A program made the position numbers and the translations under genes. Shown here one piece after another: positions 44,994 through 53,558 of a DNA stretch of 64,000 nt. The DNA comes from Gammaproteobacteria bacterium (GTDB lineage: Bacteria; Pseudomonadota; Gammaproteobacteria; JACKNK01). The notes under the pieces were generated by a model that did no database searches, was not told the origin of the DNA, and saw only the letters and a list, made by a program, of their open reading frames with translations. Positions within the stretch are counted from its first letter, which is position 1. The number at the start of each line of letters is the position of its first letter. The DNA lies in the NCBI GenBank assembly GCA_024234895.1, contig JACKNJ010000007.1, positions 124,001-188,000 of the forward strand. The letters are read 5' to 3'.

Positions 44994-46268
44994 ATGAGCA
45001 GTGAAGCCTGGCAAACCTTCGAACGCGCCCACGTCTGGCACCCGTACGCACGGATCATCGACCCGCCGCCCGCCCATGCGGTCGAGTCCGCGCACGGCGT
45101 CCGCCTCAAGCTGGCCGATGGCCGCGAGGTCATCGACGGCATGGCCAGCTGGTGGTGCGCGATCCACGGCTACAACCACCCGGTGCTGAACGCCGCCCTG
45201 CGCGATCAGAGCGGGCGCATGGCGCACGTGATGTTCGGCGGTCTGACTCACGAACCGGCAGCCCGATTGGCCGAGAAGCTGGTCCAGATCACCCCGTCCG
45301 GACTCGACTACGTGTTCTTCGCCGATTCCGGCTCGGTGTCGGTCGAGGTCGCCATCAAGATGGCGATGCAGTACTGGCAGGCCGTCGGGCACCCCGCGAA
45401 GTCCCGTCTGCTGACCATCCGCGGCGGTTACCACGGCGACACCTTCGGGGCGATGGCCGTCTGCGATCCGGTCAACGGCATGCATCACCTGTTCGCCGAC
45501 GTGTTGCCGAAACACCTGTTCGCGCCACGCCCGACCTGCCGTGTCGGCGATGAATGGGACCCGACCGACATCGCCGAATTCGCCGCGCTGATCGAAACCC
45601 ACGCCGGGCAGATCGCCGCCGTGATCCTCGAACCCATCGTGCAGGGCGCCGGCGGCATGTGGTTCTACCACCCGGAATACCTGCGCCAGGTGCGCGCGCT
45701 CTGCGACCGCCACGACGTGCTGCTGATCGTCGACGAGATCGCCACCGGCTTCGGCCGCTCCGGGACGTTGTTCGCCTGCGAGCGCGCCGGCATCACGCCC
45801 GACGTGATGTGCGTCGGCAAGGCCCTGTCCGGCGGCTACATGACCCTGGCCGCGACCCTCGCCAACGCGCGCGTCGCGGAAGGCATCAGCGCGCAGGGGC
45901 CGTTCATGCACGGCCCGACCTTCATGGCCAATCCGCTCGCCTGCGCGGTCGCCGGCGCGAGTCTGGACCTGCTGCTGGACAGTCCGTGGCAGGACCGTGT
46001 CGCGGCCATCGGGAATCATCTGAAGACGCAACTGGCGCCGCTCGCGGAACATCCGGCGGTCGCCGACGTGCGCGTGCTCGGCGCGATCGGCGTGGTCGAA
46101 ACCCGCGACCCGATCGACGTGCAGAAGGTGCAGAACGTGCTGCTCGACCACGGCGTCTGGCTGCGCCCATTCGGGCGCCTGCTGTACACGATGCCGCCCT
46201 ACGTGATCGAAGCGGACGACCTGGCCACCCTGACGAGCGCGATGAAGCTCGCCGTCGAGGCCTGTTAG
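44994..46268 (+). CDS. bioA: Adenosylmethionine-8-amino-7-oxononanoate aminotransferase
   Basis: Biotin synthesis: makes 7,8-diaminopelargonate using SAM as amino donor. 424 residues, class III PLP aminotransferase. FADSGSVSVEVAIKMAMQYW, GGYHGDTFGAMAVCDP, VDEIATGFGRSGTLFACERAG and PLP Lys276 in CVGKALSGGYMTLAATLAN are the BioA signatures, together with the substrate-side MASWWCAIHGYNHP. No other bio genes are in the window. It is divergent from mrcB across 58 bp; CATAAT (44980-44985) is a weak -10 candidate. No clear Shine-Dalgarno precedes the ATG. Confidence 0.96.
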   Translation: MSSEAWQTFERAHVWHPYARIIDPPPAHAVESAHGVRLKLADGREVIDGMASWWCAIHGYNHPVLNAALRDQSGRMAHVMFGGLTHEPAARLAEKLVQITPSGLDYVFFADSGSVSVEVAIKMAMQYWQAVGHPAKSRLLTIRGGYHGDTFGAMAVCDPVNGMHHLFADVLPKHLFAPRPTCRVGDEWDPTDIAEFAALIETHAGQIAAVILEPIVQGAGGMWFYHPEYLRQVRALCDRHDVLLIVDEIATGFGRSGTLFACERAGITPDVMCVGKALSGGYMTLAATLANARVAEGISAQGPFMHGPTFMANPLACAVAGASLDLLLDSPWQDRVAAIGNHLKTQLAPLAEHPAVADVRVLGAIGVVETRDPIDVQKVQNVLLDHGVWLRPFGRLLYTMPPYVIEADDLATLTSAMKLAVEAC

Positions 46269-46281
46269 CAGCCTGTCGGAC

Positions 46282-46641
46282 TCAGCGTTCGCCGAGCAGC
46301 ATCTCCTCGAGGACCTCCGCCTCGACTTCCGCCCCTTCCAGGCTGGCGTCCCATTCGATGCCGACCAGATAGCCGTCGCCGGCCAGACCGAGCGTCCAGT
46401 GCTCGAGGAATTCGTCGAGGTCGATCGCCACGGCGCGGTAGCCGCTCCACTCGCCGACCGCATGACGGGTCGCCAGCTCCTCACCGGACCAGAACGGCAT
46501 CACCCCGGTGCCCGGGGCGAGCCCGGATTCGCACACCGCGAAGCCGTCCGCCGATTCGAGACCCCACAGGCAACGCCGAGCGCGCACCGTGCGGACGAAT
46601 GCGTCTACGCCTGCCTGCTGCCTGGATTGCTCATCTGTCAC
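46282..46641 (-). CDS. DUF2750 family protein
   Basis: 119 residues, soluble. It has the DUF2750 pattern: FVRTVRARRCLWGLESADGFAVCES, LPFWS-like VMPFWSGEELATRHAVGEWSGY, and the closing FLEHWTLGLAGDGYLVGIEWDASLEGAEVEAEVLEEML. The family is uncharacterised; some members resemble Imm-type immunity proteins in being small and Trp-rich, but there is no toxin gene here. I chose GTG 46641 because AGGG lies 8 bases upstream and the reading frame above it looks non-coding. It is convergent with bioA (13 bp gap) and divergent from the PEGA gene. Confidence 0.78.
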   Translation of the reverse strand: MTDEQSRQQAGVDAFVRTVRARRCLWGLESADGFAVCESGLAPGTGVMPFWSGEELATRHAVGEWSGYRAVAIDLDEFLEHWTLGLAGDGYLVGIEWDASLEGAEVEAEVLEEMLLGER

Positions 46642-46677
46642 GATATGACCCTGTCCGGTCGCGGCGACGCGCCACCT

Positions 46678-46695
46678 GTTGACGTAAACGTTAAC
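46678..46695. promoter_or_regulatory. Candidate operator palindrome
   Basis: GTTGACGTAAACGTTAAC: an 18-bp palindrome with one mismatch, set in the divergent region between the DUF2750 and PEGA genes. It is AT-rich against a GC-rich background. The form recalls MerR-type regulator sites, but no regulator gene is nearby. Confidence 0.45.
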
Positions 46696-46822
46696 TCGGC
46701 CTAGCGGATGCGTGCACGATCGGCGAACGCCCACTAGACTGCCCAGCGGTGTCGGATGCTGGACCTGGGTCCGATCGCGCCACCCCCGCACGCCAATAAG
46801 AATACGCCCGCAGGAGGCCCGC

Positions 46823-48013
46823 GTGAGCCCTCGAACACTGAGCACCCCGGCACTCACTCTGGCACTGTGTGCCGCCCTGATCGGATTCGTGCCGTATGCG
46901 CAGGTCTGGGCGGAGGACGATGGTGCCCCATCGAGCGGCGCGGTCGCCGCGCTGACCGAAGGTGCCGACGGTGACATGCTGCAGGAGATCGACGCGCAGA
47001 TCGCCAATGCCCGTCAGCAGATCACCGACGCGGCCCGGGAACATGAGCAACTCACCCTCGCACTCGATCGCAAGACCGTGGAGCTGAGCAACCAGCAGGC
47101 CCGCATCAAGGATCTCAGCCACACCCTGACACAGACCCGCCGGGAACTGGAGGCGCGCTTCCAGAACTCCCTCAAGGACCGGGGCGTCCACCTCGACCAG
47201 GATCTGCGCACCTACTGGCAACAGGTCGCCGCGCTCGACAACGAACGCGCCAACGAAGCCGCGATGCTCGCCGACCACCAGGGCCTGAGCGCGCAGCTGG
47301 CGTTGGGCAAGCAGAAAGCCGACGCCCTCAACACCCGCCTGGACGAGTTGCAGATCCATCGCAAGCACATGCAGCTGCGCGCCGCACTGCGCACCCTGGA
47401 ACGCCAGGCCACAGTCGAACAGGGCGCCACCGTCGAATGTGCCGAGACCCTGACCCTGCGGCGTTGCATGCAGAGCAGCGCGGACGCCGCCCTCGCCGAG
47501 AGCACCGACCACTTCCGTCGCGAGACCCTGAAGGCCGTGCTCGCCGAGCTCGGCAGCAATCTCGATCCCGACAGCCTGGATCTGGATGTCGAAGTCGTCG
47601 GCCAGGATGTCATCGACCAGCACTTCGAAGGTTCCGCGAGCCACCATAGCCGCCTGCGCCTGACACTGCGGTCGCGCCCGGACCGGGCACTGGCGTGCCG
47701 CCTGGTCGATGTCGACGCGCGCGGCTGCACCGCGTTCTTCGCCTACCGCGAGAGGACCGTGCTGGAACCCGATCAGGCCGACGCCGGCGCACGCTGGGCG
47801 CCGCTGACGATCCGCTCCAACGTGTTCAACGACGAGGTGCTGATCGACGGTAATGTCTACGGACCGACCCCGGTGACGGTCAACCTGCCGACCGGACGCT
47901 ATCAGGTCGCGGTCCGCAAGGGCGGGTTCCAGACCGCGACCAGCGAGGTCGCCCTCAACCGCGGCCAGACCGTGCGTCTGGAGCTCGAACCGGAACAGAC
48001 CGCCGCGCAATAA
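46823..48013 (+). CDS. Secreted coiled-coil protein with C-terminal PEGA domain
   Basis: 396 residues. Signal peptide (LTLALCAALIGFVPYAQVWA), then a coiled coil (about 45-190: EIDAQIANARQQITDAAREHEQLTLALDRKTVELSNQQARI), a middle region with two conserved-looking Cys pairs (VECAETLTLRRCM; ACRLVDVDARGC), and a PEGA domain at the end (VFNDEVLIDGNVYGPTPVTVNLPTGRYQVAVRKGGFQT). PEGA domains are small beta folds found in surface or secreted proteins. GTG 46823 is chosen because AGGAGG lies 7 bases upstream and the signal peptide follows at once. Function unknown; likely periplasmic. Confidence 0.78.
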   Translation: MSPRTLSTPALTLALCAALIGFVPYAQVWAEDDGAPSSGAVAALTEGADGDMLQEIDAQIANARQQITDAAREHEQLTLALDRKTVELSNQQARIKDLSHTLTQTRRELEARFQNSLKDRGVHLDQDLRTYWQQVAALDNERANEAAMLADHQGLSAQLALGKQKADALNTRLDELQIHRKHMQLRAALRTLERQATVEQGATVECAETLTLRRCMQSSADAALAESTDHFRRETLKAVLAELGSNLDPDSLDLDVEVVGQDVIDQHFEGSASHHSRLRLTLRSRPDRALACRLVDVDARGCTAFFAYRERTVLEPDQADAGARWAPLTIRSNVFNDEVLIDGNVYGPTPVTVNLPTGRYQVAVRKGGFQTATSEVALNRGQTVRLELEPEQTAAQ

Positions 48014-48037
48014 CCGCGCGACCGGCGGGACGGTGGC

Positions 48038-49447
48038 TCAAGTCTGCGCGAGCTGCGCGGTCGGCTTGAACCAGGCCAGCTTGTCCTGCAACGACACCAC
48101 GTTGCCGACGATGATCAGCGTCGGGGCGTGGATTTCGTTGTCGGCGAGGATCTCCGGCAGGGTCGCCAGGGTGCCGGTGAAGACGCGCTGATTCTGCGTG
48201 GTGCCCTGCTGGACCAGCGCGATCGGGGTGGAATCCGGCATGCCGTGCTCGATCAGATTGCGGCAGATCACCGGCGCACCCTTCAACCCCATGTAGAACA
48301 CGATGGTCTGGTTGGGCTGCGCCAGTGCCGGCCAGTTCAAGTCGATGCTGCCGTCCTTGAGGTGGCCGGTCACGAACACCGCCGCCTGCGAGTAATCGCG
48401 ATGGGTCAGCGGGATGCCGGCATAGCTCGCGCAACCGGCGGCCGCGGTCACGCCCGGCACGACCTGGAAGTTCACGCCCTGTTCGGCGAGCAGTTCGATC
48501 TCCTCACCACCACGCCCGAAGATGAACGGATCACCGCCCTTCAGACGCAGCACGCGCTTGCCCTGCTTGGCGAGGTCGGCGAGCTTCTGGTTGATCTGTT
48601 CCTGCGGCACGGCGTGGTTGTCGCGTTCCTTGCCGACATAGATGCGTTCGGCGTCGCGGCGCACCAGATCCAGGATTTCCTTGGCGACGAGACGGTCGTA
48701 GAGCACCACGTCGGCCTTCTGCATCAGGCGCAGGGCGCGGAAGGTCAGCAGGTCCGGGTCTCCGGGGCCGGCGCCGACCAGATAGACCTCGCCATCGTGC
48801 TGCGGATTGCCCTCGGCGCGGTCGATCTCGTCCTGCAAGGCGGCGCGCGCGGCTTCGTCGCGGCCGGCCAGGGTCAATTCGGCGATCGGGCCGTGGATGA
48901 TGCGTTCCCAGAAGGCGCGCCGGTCATCCGCCGGGAAGCGCTGCTTGACCTCGTCGCGGAAGGATTCGACCAGCGAGGCCAGCTTGCCGTAGGCGGCCGG
49001 GATCATGGCTTCGAGGCGCGAGCGCAGCAGCCGCGCCAGCACCGGCGAGGCGCCGCCGGTGGACACCGCGATCTGCACCGGATCGCGGTTGATCATCGCC
49101 GGCATGATGAAGCTGCACGCGGTCTGGTCGTCGGCGACGTTGACCGGGATATGGCGTTCGCAGGCGAGCTGTCCGACGCGTTCGTTGACCGCGCGCACGT
49201 CGGTGGCGGCGATCACGATCGCGTACTGCCCCATGTCGGCATCGTGGAACTCACGGGCGACGTGCTCGATCGCGCCGTGATCGACCAGTTCGGCCAGCGC
49301 CGGGACGATCGCCGGCGAGACCACGGTCACCTTGCCGCCGGCGGCCAGCAGCAGGGACACCTTGCGCGCCGCAACCTCGCCGCCGCCCACCACGAGGCAG
49401 GGGCGACCGGTGATTTTCATGAAGATCGGTAAGTAGTCCATCGACAT
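48038..49447 (-). CDS. cysG: Siroheme synthase CysG (trifunctional)
   Basis: Turns uroporphyrinogen III into siroheme: methylation, NAD-dependent oxidation and iron insertion. 469 residues. N-terminal CysG-B half with the NAD motif CLVVGGGEVAARKVSLLLAAGGKV and VSTGGASPVLARLLRSRLE. C-terminal uroporphyrinogen methyltransferase with YLVGAGPGDPDLLTFRALRLMQKADVVLYDRLV, RLKGGDPFIFGRGGEE and GVTAAAGCASYAGIPLTHRDY. ATG 49447 is preferred because GGAG lies 6 bases upstream; ATG 49441 matches the E. coli start MD-LPIF. Siroheme serves sulfite reductase, linking to cysM. Confidence 0.97.
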   Translation of the reverse strand: MSMDYLPIFMKITGRPCLVVGGGEVAARKVSLLLAAGGKVTVVSPAIVPALAELVDHGAIEHVAREFHDADMGQYAIVIAATDVRAVNERVGQLACERHIPVNVADDQTACSFIMPAMINRDPVQIAVSTGGASPVLARLLRSRLEAMIPAAYGKLASLVESFRDEVKQRFPADDRRAFWERIIHGPIAELTLAGRDEAARAALQDEIDRAEGNPQHDGEVYLVGAGPGDPDLLTFRALRLMQKADVVLYDRLVAKEILDLVRRDAERIYVGKERDNHAVPQEQINQKLADLAKQGKRVLRLKGGDPFIFGRGGEEIELLAEQGVNFQVVPGVTAAAGCASYAGIPLTHRDYSQAAVFVTGHLKDGSIDLNWPALAQPNQTIVFYMGLKGAPVICRNLIEHGMPDSTPIALVQQGTTQNQRVFTGTLATLPEILADNEIHAPTLIIVGNVVSLQDKLAWFKPTAQLAQT

Positions 49448-49490
49448 GGACGGCTCCAATTGGGAAACGGCTGAATCTTGTCAAACAGCC

Positions 49491-49590
49491 TTCGCCGCAA
49501 AGACGCGAAGGCGCAAAGAAAATCTGGGTAACGGCCTTCCCGGAATTTTCGTGTCCTTTGCGTCTTGGCGTCTTGGCGTCTTGGCGGCAA
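49491..49590. repeat. Palindromic repeat, family E copy 2
   Basis: Inverted repeat of TTCGCCGCAAAGACGCGAAG / GCGCAAAGA with TCTTTGCGCC-like partner TCCTTTGCGTCTTGGCGTCT. The right arm has three tandem copies of GTCTTGGC, a local expansion. It separates serS from cysG. Confidence 0.85.
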
Positions 49591-49604
49591 GAACAACAAA
49601 TCGG

Positions 49605-50870
49605 TCAGAGAATCGCCTGCCCGCCCAGGTACGGGCGCAGCGCCTCGGGCACATGAATGCGACCGTCGGCGTCCTGGTAGTTCTCGATGACCGCGACCAG
49701 GGTGCGCCCGACCGCGAGGCCGGAACCGTTCAGGGTGTGCAACAGCTCGGGCTTGCCGGTCTCCGGGTTACGCCAGCGGGCCTGCATGCGGCGCGCCTGG
49801 AAGTCCTCGAAGTTCGAGCAGGAGGAAATCTCGCGGTAGGCGTTCTGCCCCGGCAACCAGACCTCCAGGTCGTAGGTCTTGGCCGACGAGAAACCGATGT
49901 CGCCGGTGCACAGCGCGACCTTGCGGTAGGCAAGACCCAGCTTCTGCAACACCGCCTCGGCGTGGCCGGTGAGTTCCTCCAGCGCGGCGTAGGACGTCGC
50001 CGGCGGCACCATCTGCACCAGCTCGACCTTCTCGAACTGGTGCTGGCGGATCATGCCGCGCGTGTCCTTGCCGTAAGACCCGGCTTCACTGCGGAAACAG
50101 GGGGTGTGCGCGACGAACCGCAACGGCACGCCTTCCATGATCTCGCCACGGGCGATATTGGTGACCGGCACCTCGGCGGTCGGGATCAGGTAATGCCCGG
50201 CCTCGCTGTTGGTCTTGAACAGATCGGCCTCGAACTTGGGCAACTGACCGGTGCCGCGCAGGCTGTCGGCGTTGACCAGGAACGGCACGTAGACCTCGGT
50301 GTAGCCGTGCTCCTGCGTGTGCAGGTCGAGCATGAACTGGGTCAGCGCGCGCTGCATGCGCGCCAGCGGCCCGGACAGCACCACGAAACGCGCGCCGGAG
50401 ATCTTCGCGGCGGTCTCGAAATCCATCCAGCCGTTCAGTTCACCGAGGGCGACGTGATCACGCGGCTCGAAATCGAAGGCCGGCGGCTCGCCCCAGCGGG
50501 CGACTTCGACGTTGTCCGCCTCGCCACCGCCGTCCGGCGTGGACGCGTGCGGGACGTTGGGGATATTCATCGCCAGGTCATTGAGCTCGTTCTGCAAGCC
50601 GTTGAGCGCACCCTCGGCCGCCTTCAGCTTGTCGCCCAGATCGGCGACCTCGGCCAGCAGCGGCGCGATGTCCTCGCCGCGCGCCTTGGCCTGACCGATG
50701 GACTTGGAGCGCGTGTTGCGCTCGTTCTGCAGGGCCTGGGTCTCGACCTGGATCGCCTTGCGGCGCTCCTCCAGTGCGAGGAACGCGGTCGTGTCGAGGG
50801 TGTAGCCACGGCGCGCGAGCTGCGCGGCGGTGGCGTCGAGATCGTTACGCAGGCGTTTGGAATCGAGCAT
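49605..50870 (-). CDS. serS: Seryl-tRNA synthetase
   Basis: Class II aminoacyl-tRNA synthetase, 421 residues. Starts with the SerRS coiled-coil arm (MLDSKRLRNDLDATAAQLARRG ... ALEERRKAIQVETQALQNERNTRSKSIG) that contacts the tRNA-Ser variable loop. Motif 2 is FRSEAGSYGKDTRGMIRQHQFEKVELV and motif 3 is GSGLAVGRTLVAVIENYQ. The serine-binding stretch IPTAEVPVTNI is present. ATG 50870 is the family start. It lies 38 bp after the DUF190 gene on the same strand. Confidence 0.97.
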   Translation of the reverse strand: MLDSKRLRNDLDATAAQLARRGYTLDTTAFLALEERRKAIQVETQALQNERNTRSKSIGQAKARGEDIAPLLAEVADLGDKLKAAEGALNGLQNELNDLAMNIPNVPHASTPDGGGEADNVEVARWGEPPAFDFEPRDHVALGELNGWMDFETAAKISGARFVVLSGPLARMQRALTQFMLDLHTQEHGYTEVYVPFLVNADSLRGTGQLPKFEADLFKTNSEAGHYLIPTAEVPVTNIARGEIMEGVPLRFVAHTPCFRSEAGSYGKDTRGMIRQHQFEKVELVQMVPPATSYAALEELTGHAEAVLQKLGLAYRKVALCTGDIGFSSAKTYDLEVWLPGQNAYREISSCSNFEDFQARRMQARWRNPETGKPELLHTLNGSGLAVGRTLVAVIENYQDADGRIHVPEALRPYLGGQAIL

Positions 50871-50908
50871 GACTTGAGTGCACTGACGGAATTGGAAGGG
50901 CGCGGATT

Positions 50909-51229
50909 CTACCCGTGTACGGTGATCGGCCAACTGACGATGTGGCCGGGCTTAACGCTGGCGGACAGGTCCGCGATGATGCGTTCGACCTTGTCGCGCT
51001 CGTCGAAGAACTCGAGCACGAGCGGCAGTTCGAGCGCCAGATCGACCAGGCCGGCGGTGTGGATCCGACCGGACGCGCCGAAACCGGCGACGCCCCGGAA
51101 CACCGTCACGCCGCGCACCTTCTCCACGTCGTGGAGCAACTTGAGCAGCTTGCGCATGCGCCCCTCGCCCTCGGTGCAATAGATGCGCACCAGCGTCATC
51201 GATTTCTGCGTCAGAACGGTTTCGCTCAT
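50909..51229 (-). CDS. DUF190 (PII-like) protein
   Basis: 106 residues with the DUF190 pattern: LVRIYCTEGEGRMRKLLKLLHDVEKVRGVTVFRGVAGFGASGRIHTAGLVDLALELPLVLEFFDERDKVERII. The fold is PII-like (ferredoxin-type) and members are often encoded with or fused to CrcB. The ATG overlaps the crcB stop (ATGA), so the two are made together; a regulatory role in fluoride export is inferred from this linkage, not proven. Confidence 0.9.
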   Translation of the reverse strand: MSETVLTQKSMTLVRIYCTEGEGRMRKLLKLLHDVEKVRGVTVFRGVAGFGASGRIHTAGLVDLALELPLVLEFFDERDKVERIIADLSASVKPGHIVSWPITVHG

Positions 51230-51600
51230 AGTGATCTCCCGACCAGCACCCCAACGTAGGCCGCGAACAGGCAGGCCGCCACGCTGAGCACCATGTTCAC
51301 GAGCGCGCGCGGCAGCTCGCCCGCCTCGATCAGGTTCAGCGTCTCGATGGAAAAGGTGGAGAAGGTCGTGAACGCGCCCAGCAGACCGATCAGCAGGAAT
51401 GCCCGCCAGATCGGATCGAGCGCGCCGCGCTCCAGCAACATCACGTACAGAAAACCCATCGCCAGTGAACCGGCCACATTGACGACAAGCGTCCCATAGG
51501 GAAAATCGCGACCCAGCGCGGCGTACACTCCGTTCGCTACCCAGAAGCGGAGCAAGGCGCCGGTCGCGCCACCCGCCGCGATGGCCAATAATTGAGTCAC
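51226..51600 (-). CDS. crcB: Fluoride channel CrcB/Fluc
   Basis: Small four-helix membrane protein, 124 residues, that lets fluoride leave the cell as a dual-topology dimer. Signatures are GGATGALLRFWVANGVY at the N-terminus, GTLVVNVAGSLAMGFLY with the conserved Asn, and GLLGAFTTFSTFSIETL with the Phe box and Ser/Thr. I looked for a fluoride riboswitch in the 61 bp upstream and saw none. It is followed by a DUF190 gene with ATGA overlap. Confidence 0.95.
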   Translation of the reverse strand: MTQLLAIAAGGATGALLRFWVANGVYAALGRDFPYGTLVVNVAGSLAMGFLYVMLLERGALDPIWRAFLLIGLLGAFTTFSTFSIETLNLIEAGELPRALVNMVLSVAACLFAAYVGVLVGRSL

Positions 51601-51661
51601 TGATCGTTACATTCGCACGGATTCATTCAGGTCGACGATTCTAAGCCCAAGCGCCTCTGCC

Positions 51662-52120
51662 ATGTCCCTGCCCCATAACATGCCGCTGTTGTTGATCCTC
51701 AGCCTGACCCTGACCGGTTTCGGCATGGGCTCGCTCGCGGCGGCCGCCGATGAAGGCGACACCAGCACGCCGGCGACGTCGAGGGCATCGATGCCCGCAT
51801 CGAGCCCGGCCGCGCGGCCACCACTGATGCAGCCCATGCAGGTGCTGGTGCCGCCGATGTGGCAACCGCGTCCGCCCGCCTGGTACCAGCCGGAGCTGAT
51901 GTGGCGCCAACGCCAGCCGGAGGCCGCGCCACCGCGCGAAGCGGAAGAAAGCCCCGCCCGCAGTCACTGGCAGCGCCACGCCCCCGAATGGATGACCCTG
52001 CCGCCGGCGAGAAGCCGCACCACCATGTGGAAGCCTCAATCCCTGACCCCGGCAGCGGTCGATTCCATCGTCGCCCCGGTCAACGTGCCGCCGCCCGAGG
52101 ACGCCATCGAGGCAAATTGA
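51662..52120 (+). CDS. Putative exported proline-rich protein
   Basis: 152 residues. The N-terminus reads as a signal peptide (MPLLLILSLTLTGFGMGSLAAAA) and the rest is rich in Pro, Ala, Met, Trp and Arg with no known domain (PMQVLVPPMWQPRPPAWYQPELMWRQRQ). There is no clear Shine-Dalgarno. In a GC-rich genome such frames can be spurious; the signal peptide and the lack of any better frame here argue that it is real. It lies just upstream of the V-ATPase operon on the same strand, 83 bp from its first gene. Confidence 0.45.
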   Translation: MSLPHNMPLLLILSLTLTGFGMGSLAAAADEGDTSTPATSRASMPASSPAARPPLMQPMQVLVPPMWQPRPPAWYQPELMWRQRQPEAAPPREAEESPARSHWQRHAPEWMTLPPARSRTTMWKPQSLTPAAVDSIVAPVNVPPPEDAIEAN

Positions 52121-52203
52121 GTTCGGCCTGACGGTGGTCATCGACGCGCGCCCCGATTCGGGCATAGTCGCGAGCATCGGAAACAACGTTGCGAAGTGAC
52201 GAT

Positions 52204-52518
52204 ATGGCCGATGACAACATCCTCCCCCGCCTGCTGGCGGTCGAAAAACGCGCCGAGGCCATGGTCGACGAGGCCGAGCGGCAACGCGCGGACATCCTGC
52301 ACGCCGCCGGCGATCAGGCCCGGCGCGACGAGCTGCGCTTCGAGTCCCGCATCCCCGAGATTCACGCCGACTTCGTGAACAAGGCCGAGGCCCGCGCCCG
52401 TCAGGCCATCGCCGAACTCGAACTGCGCTACAACGAACGGACACGCTACCTGCGCGATCAGGCTGCGGAGCGTCGCGAGGAAGCCATCTCCGCCGCCCTG
52501 GACACGCTGTTGCGCTGA
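52204..52518 (+). CDS. V/A-type ATPase small stalk subunit (G/H-like)
   Basis: 104 residues, entirely helical and charged, typical of the peripheral-stalk partner of subunit E in V/A-type ATPases (MADDNILPRLLAVEKRAEAMVDEAERQRADIL ... AIAELELRYNERTRYLRDQAAERREEAI). First gene of the operon. ATG 52204 has only a weak GAAGTGA upstream; a TTG at 52189 is an alternative. Its stop shares one base with the start of subunit C (TGATG). The assignment rests on position and coiled-coil form rather than a specific motif. Confidence 0.7.
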   Translation: MADDNILPRLLAVEKRAEAMVDEAERQRADILHAAGDQARRDELRFESRIPEIHADFVNKAEARARQAIAELELRYNERTRYLRDQAAERREEAISAALDTLLR

Positions 52519-53558
52519 TGGCCACCCCCGGCATCTCGGCGAAGGAGGCCTATCTGGCCACGCGCGTGCGCCTGATGGCCGATCGGCTGGTCCCGCCGGA
52601 CGCCCTGCGCGCGATCATCAACGCGGATGGCGACACCTTGAGGGGGCGCCTGCGCGCCCTCGGCATCGAGGCGGACGACCCGCGCGAGCTGGTCCACAGC
52701 GGGCGCCTGTTCCAGGTCCTGCTGCGCCACTTCCTGGCCGATTTCGTGATCCTGCTGCGACCGCTCTGCCCCGGCGGCCGGCAACTGTTCCGCTACTGGC
52801 TGCGCCGCTACGAGCTGCGCAACATCAAGACCATCATTCGCGGACGCATGGGCCACCAGAGCACCGCGAACATCCGCGCCAACCTGCTCGACCTGCACCC
52901 GTTCGAACAGGTGGATACCGAAGCCCTGCTCGGCGCGGAGGATGTCTCGGAACTGTTGCGCCTGCTGGAACGATCGGCGTTCGCGGGGCTCGCCCGCCAG
53001 GCGCGCCGCGTCGCCGACCAGGACAACCCCGGCTATCGCCTCGACGCCAGCCTCGACCGCGAGTACCTGAGCCGCCTGCACGGCCAGATCGCGCAGGCCC
53101 GTCCCGAGGATCAGCCCAGCCTGCGCGAACTGATCGGCAGCCTGATCGACGTCACCGACCTGGTTTCCCTGCTGCGCTTTCGCTTCGCCTACCAGCTGCC
53201 ACCCGCCGAGACCTATTACCTGCTGATCGGCCACGGCGAGCGGCTCCACCGCCAGCACCTGCTGAAACTGGTGGAACTGCCATCGCTCCCGGAGGTGCTC
53301 GCCGCCCTGCCGGAGTCCCTGCGCGCAGCCATCGGCGACGCCACCACGACATTGGCGGTCGAGCGTCAACTGGAGCGCCGGATCGCGCATCGCCTGATGC
53401 GCACCTACCGCGATTCCCCATCCTTCGTGACCCGCACCCTCGCCTTCCTGATGCTCCGGGAGAGCGACATGCACCGGCTGCGGTCCGTGATGCGGGGCAA
53501 GTTCCTCGGTCTGCCGCCGGCGCTGATCCACGACAGCATCAACCTGGGGCCTGGCTGA
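52518..53558 (+). CDS. V/A-type ATPase subunit C (V0 d-like)
   Basis: 346 residues, all helical. It corresponds to the NtpC/AtpC subunit that sits on top of the membrane rotor ring and couples it to the central shaft. Features are FRYWLRRYELRNIKTIIRGRM (the conserved YE-x-N-x-K-I motif near residue 94), LREYLSRLH-like DREYLSRLHGQI, and LIGSLIDVTDLVSLLRFRFAYQL. The operon position between G and I supports it. It overlaps subunit I by one base (TGATG at 53558). Confidence 0.82.
   Translation: MATPGISAKEAYLATRVRLMADRLVPPDALRAIINADGDTLRGRLRALGIEADDPRELVHSGRLFQVLLRHFLADFVILLRPLCPGGRQLFRYWLRRYELRNIKTIIRGRMGHQSTANIRANLLDLHPFEQVDTEALLGAEDVSELLRLLERSAFAGLARQARRVADQDNPGYRLDASLDREYLSRLHGQIAQARPEDQPSLRELIGSLIDVTDLVSLLRFRFAYQLPPAETYYLLIGHGERLHRQHLLKLVELPSLPEVLAALPESLRAAIGDATTTLAVERQLERRIAHRLMRTYRDSPSFVTRTLAFLMLRESDMHRLRSVMRGKFLGLPPALIHDSINLGPG

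Noticed and set aside
46642..47007. Longer N-terminus for the DUF2750 protein
   Set aside because: The extension overlaps the divergent promoter region and the 5' end of the PEGA gene; GTG 46641 has a proper ribosome site.
51601..51661. Possible fluoride riboswitch before crcB
   Set aside because: I looked for the conserved pseudoknot sequence and see no match in the short gap.
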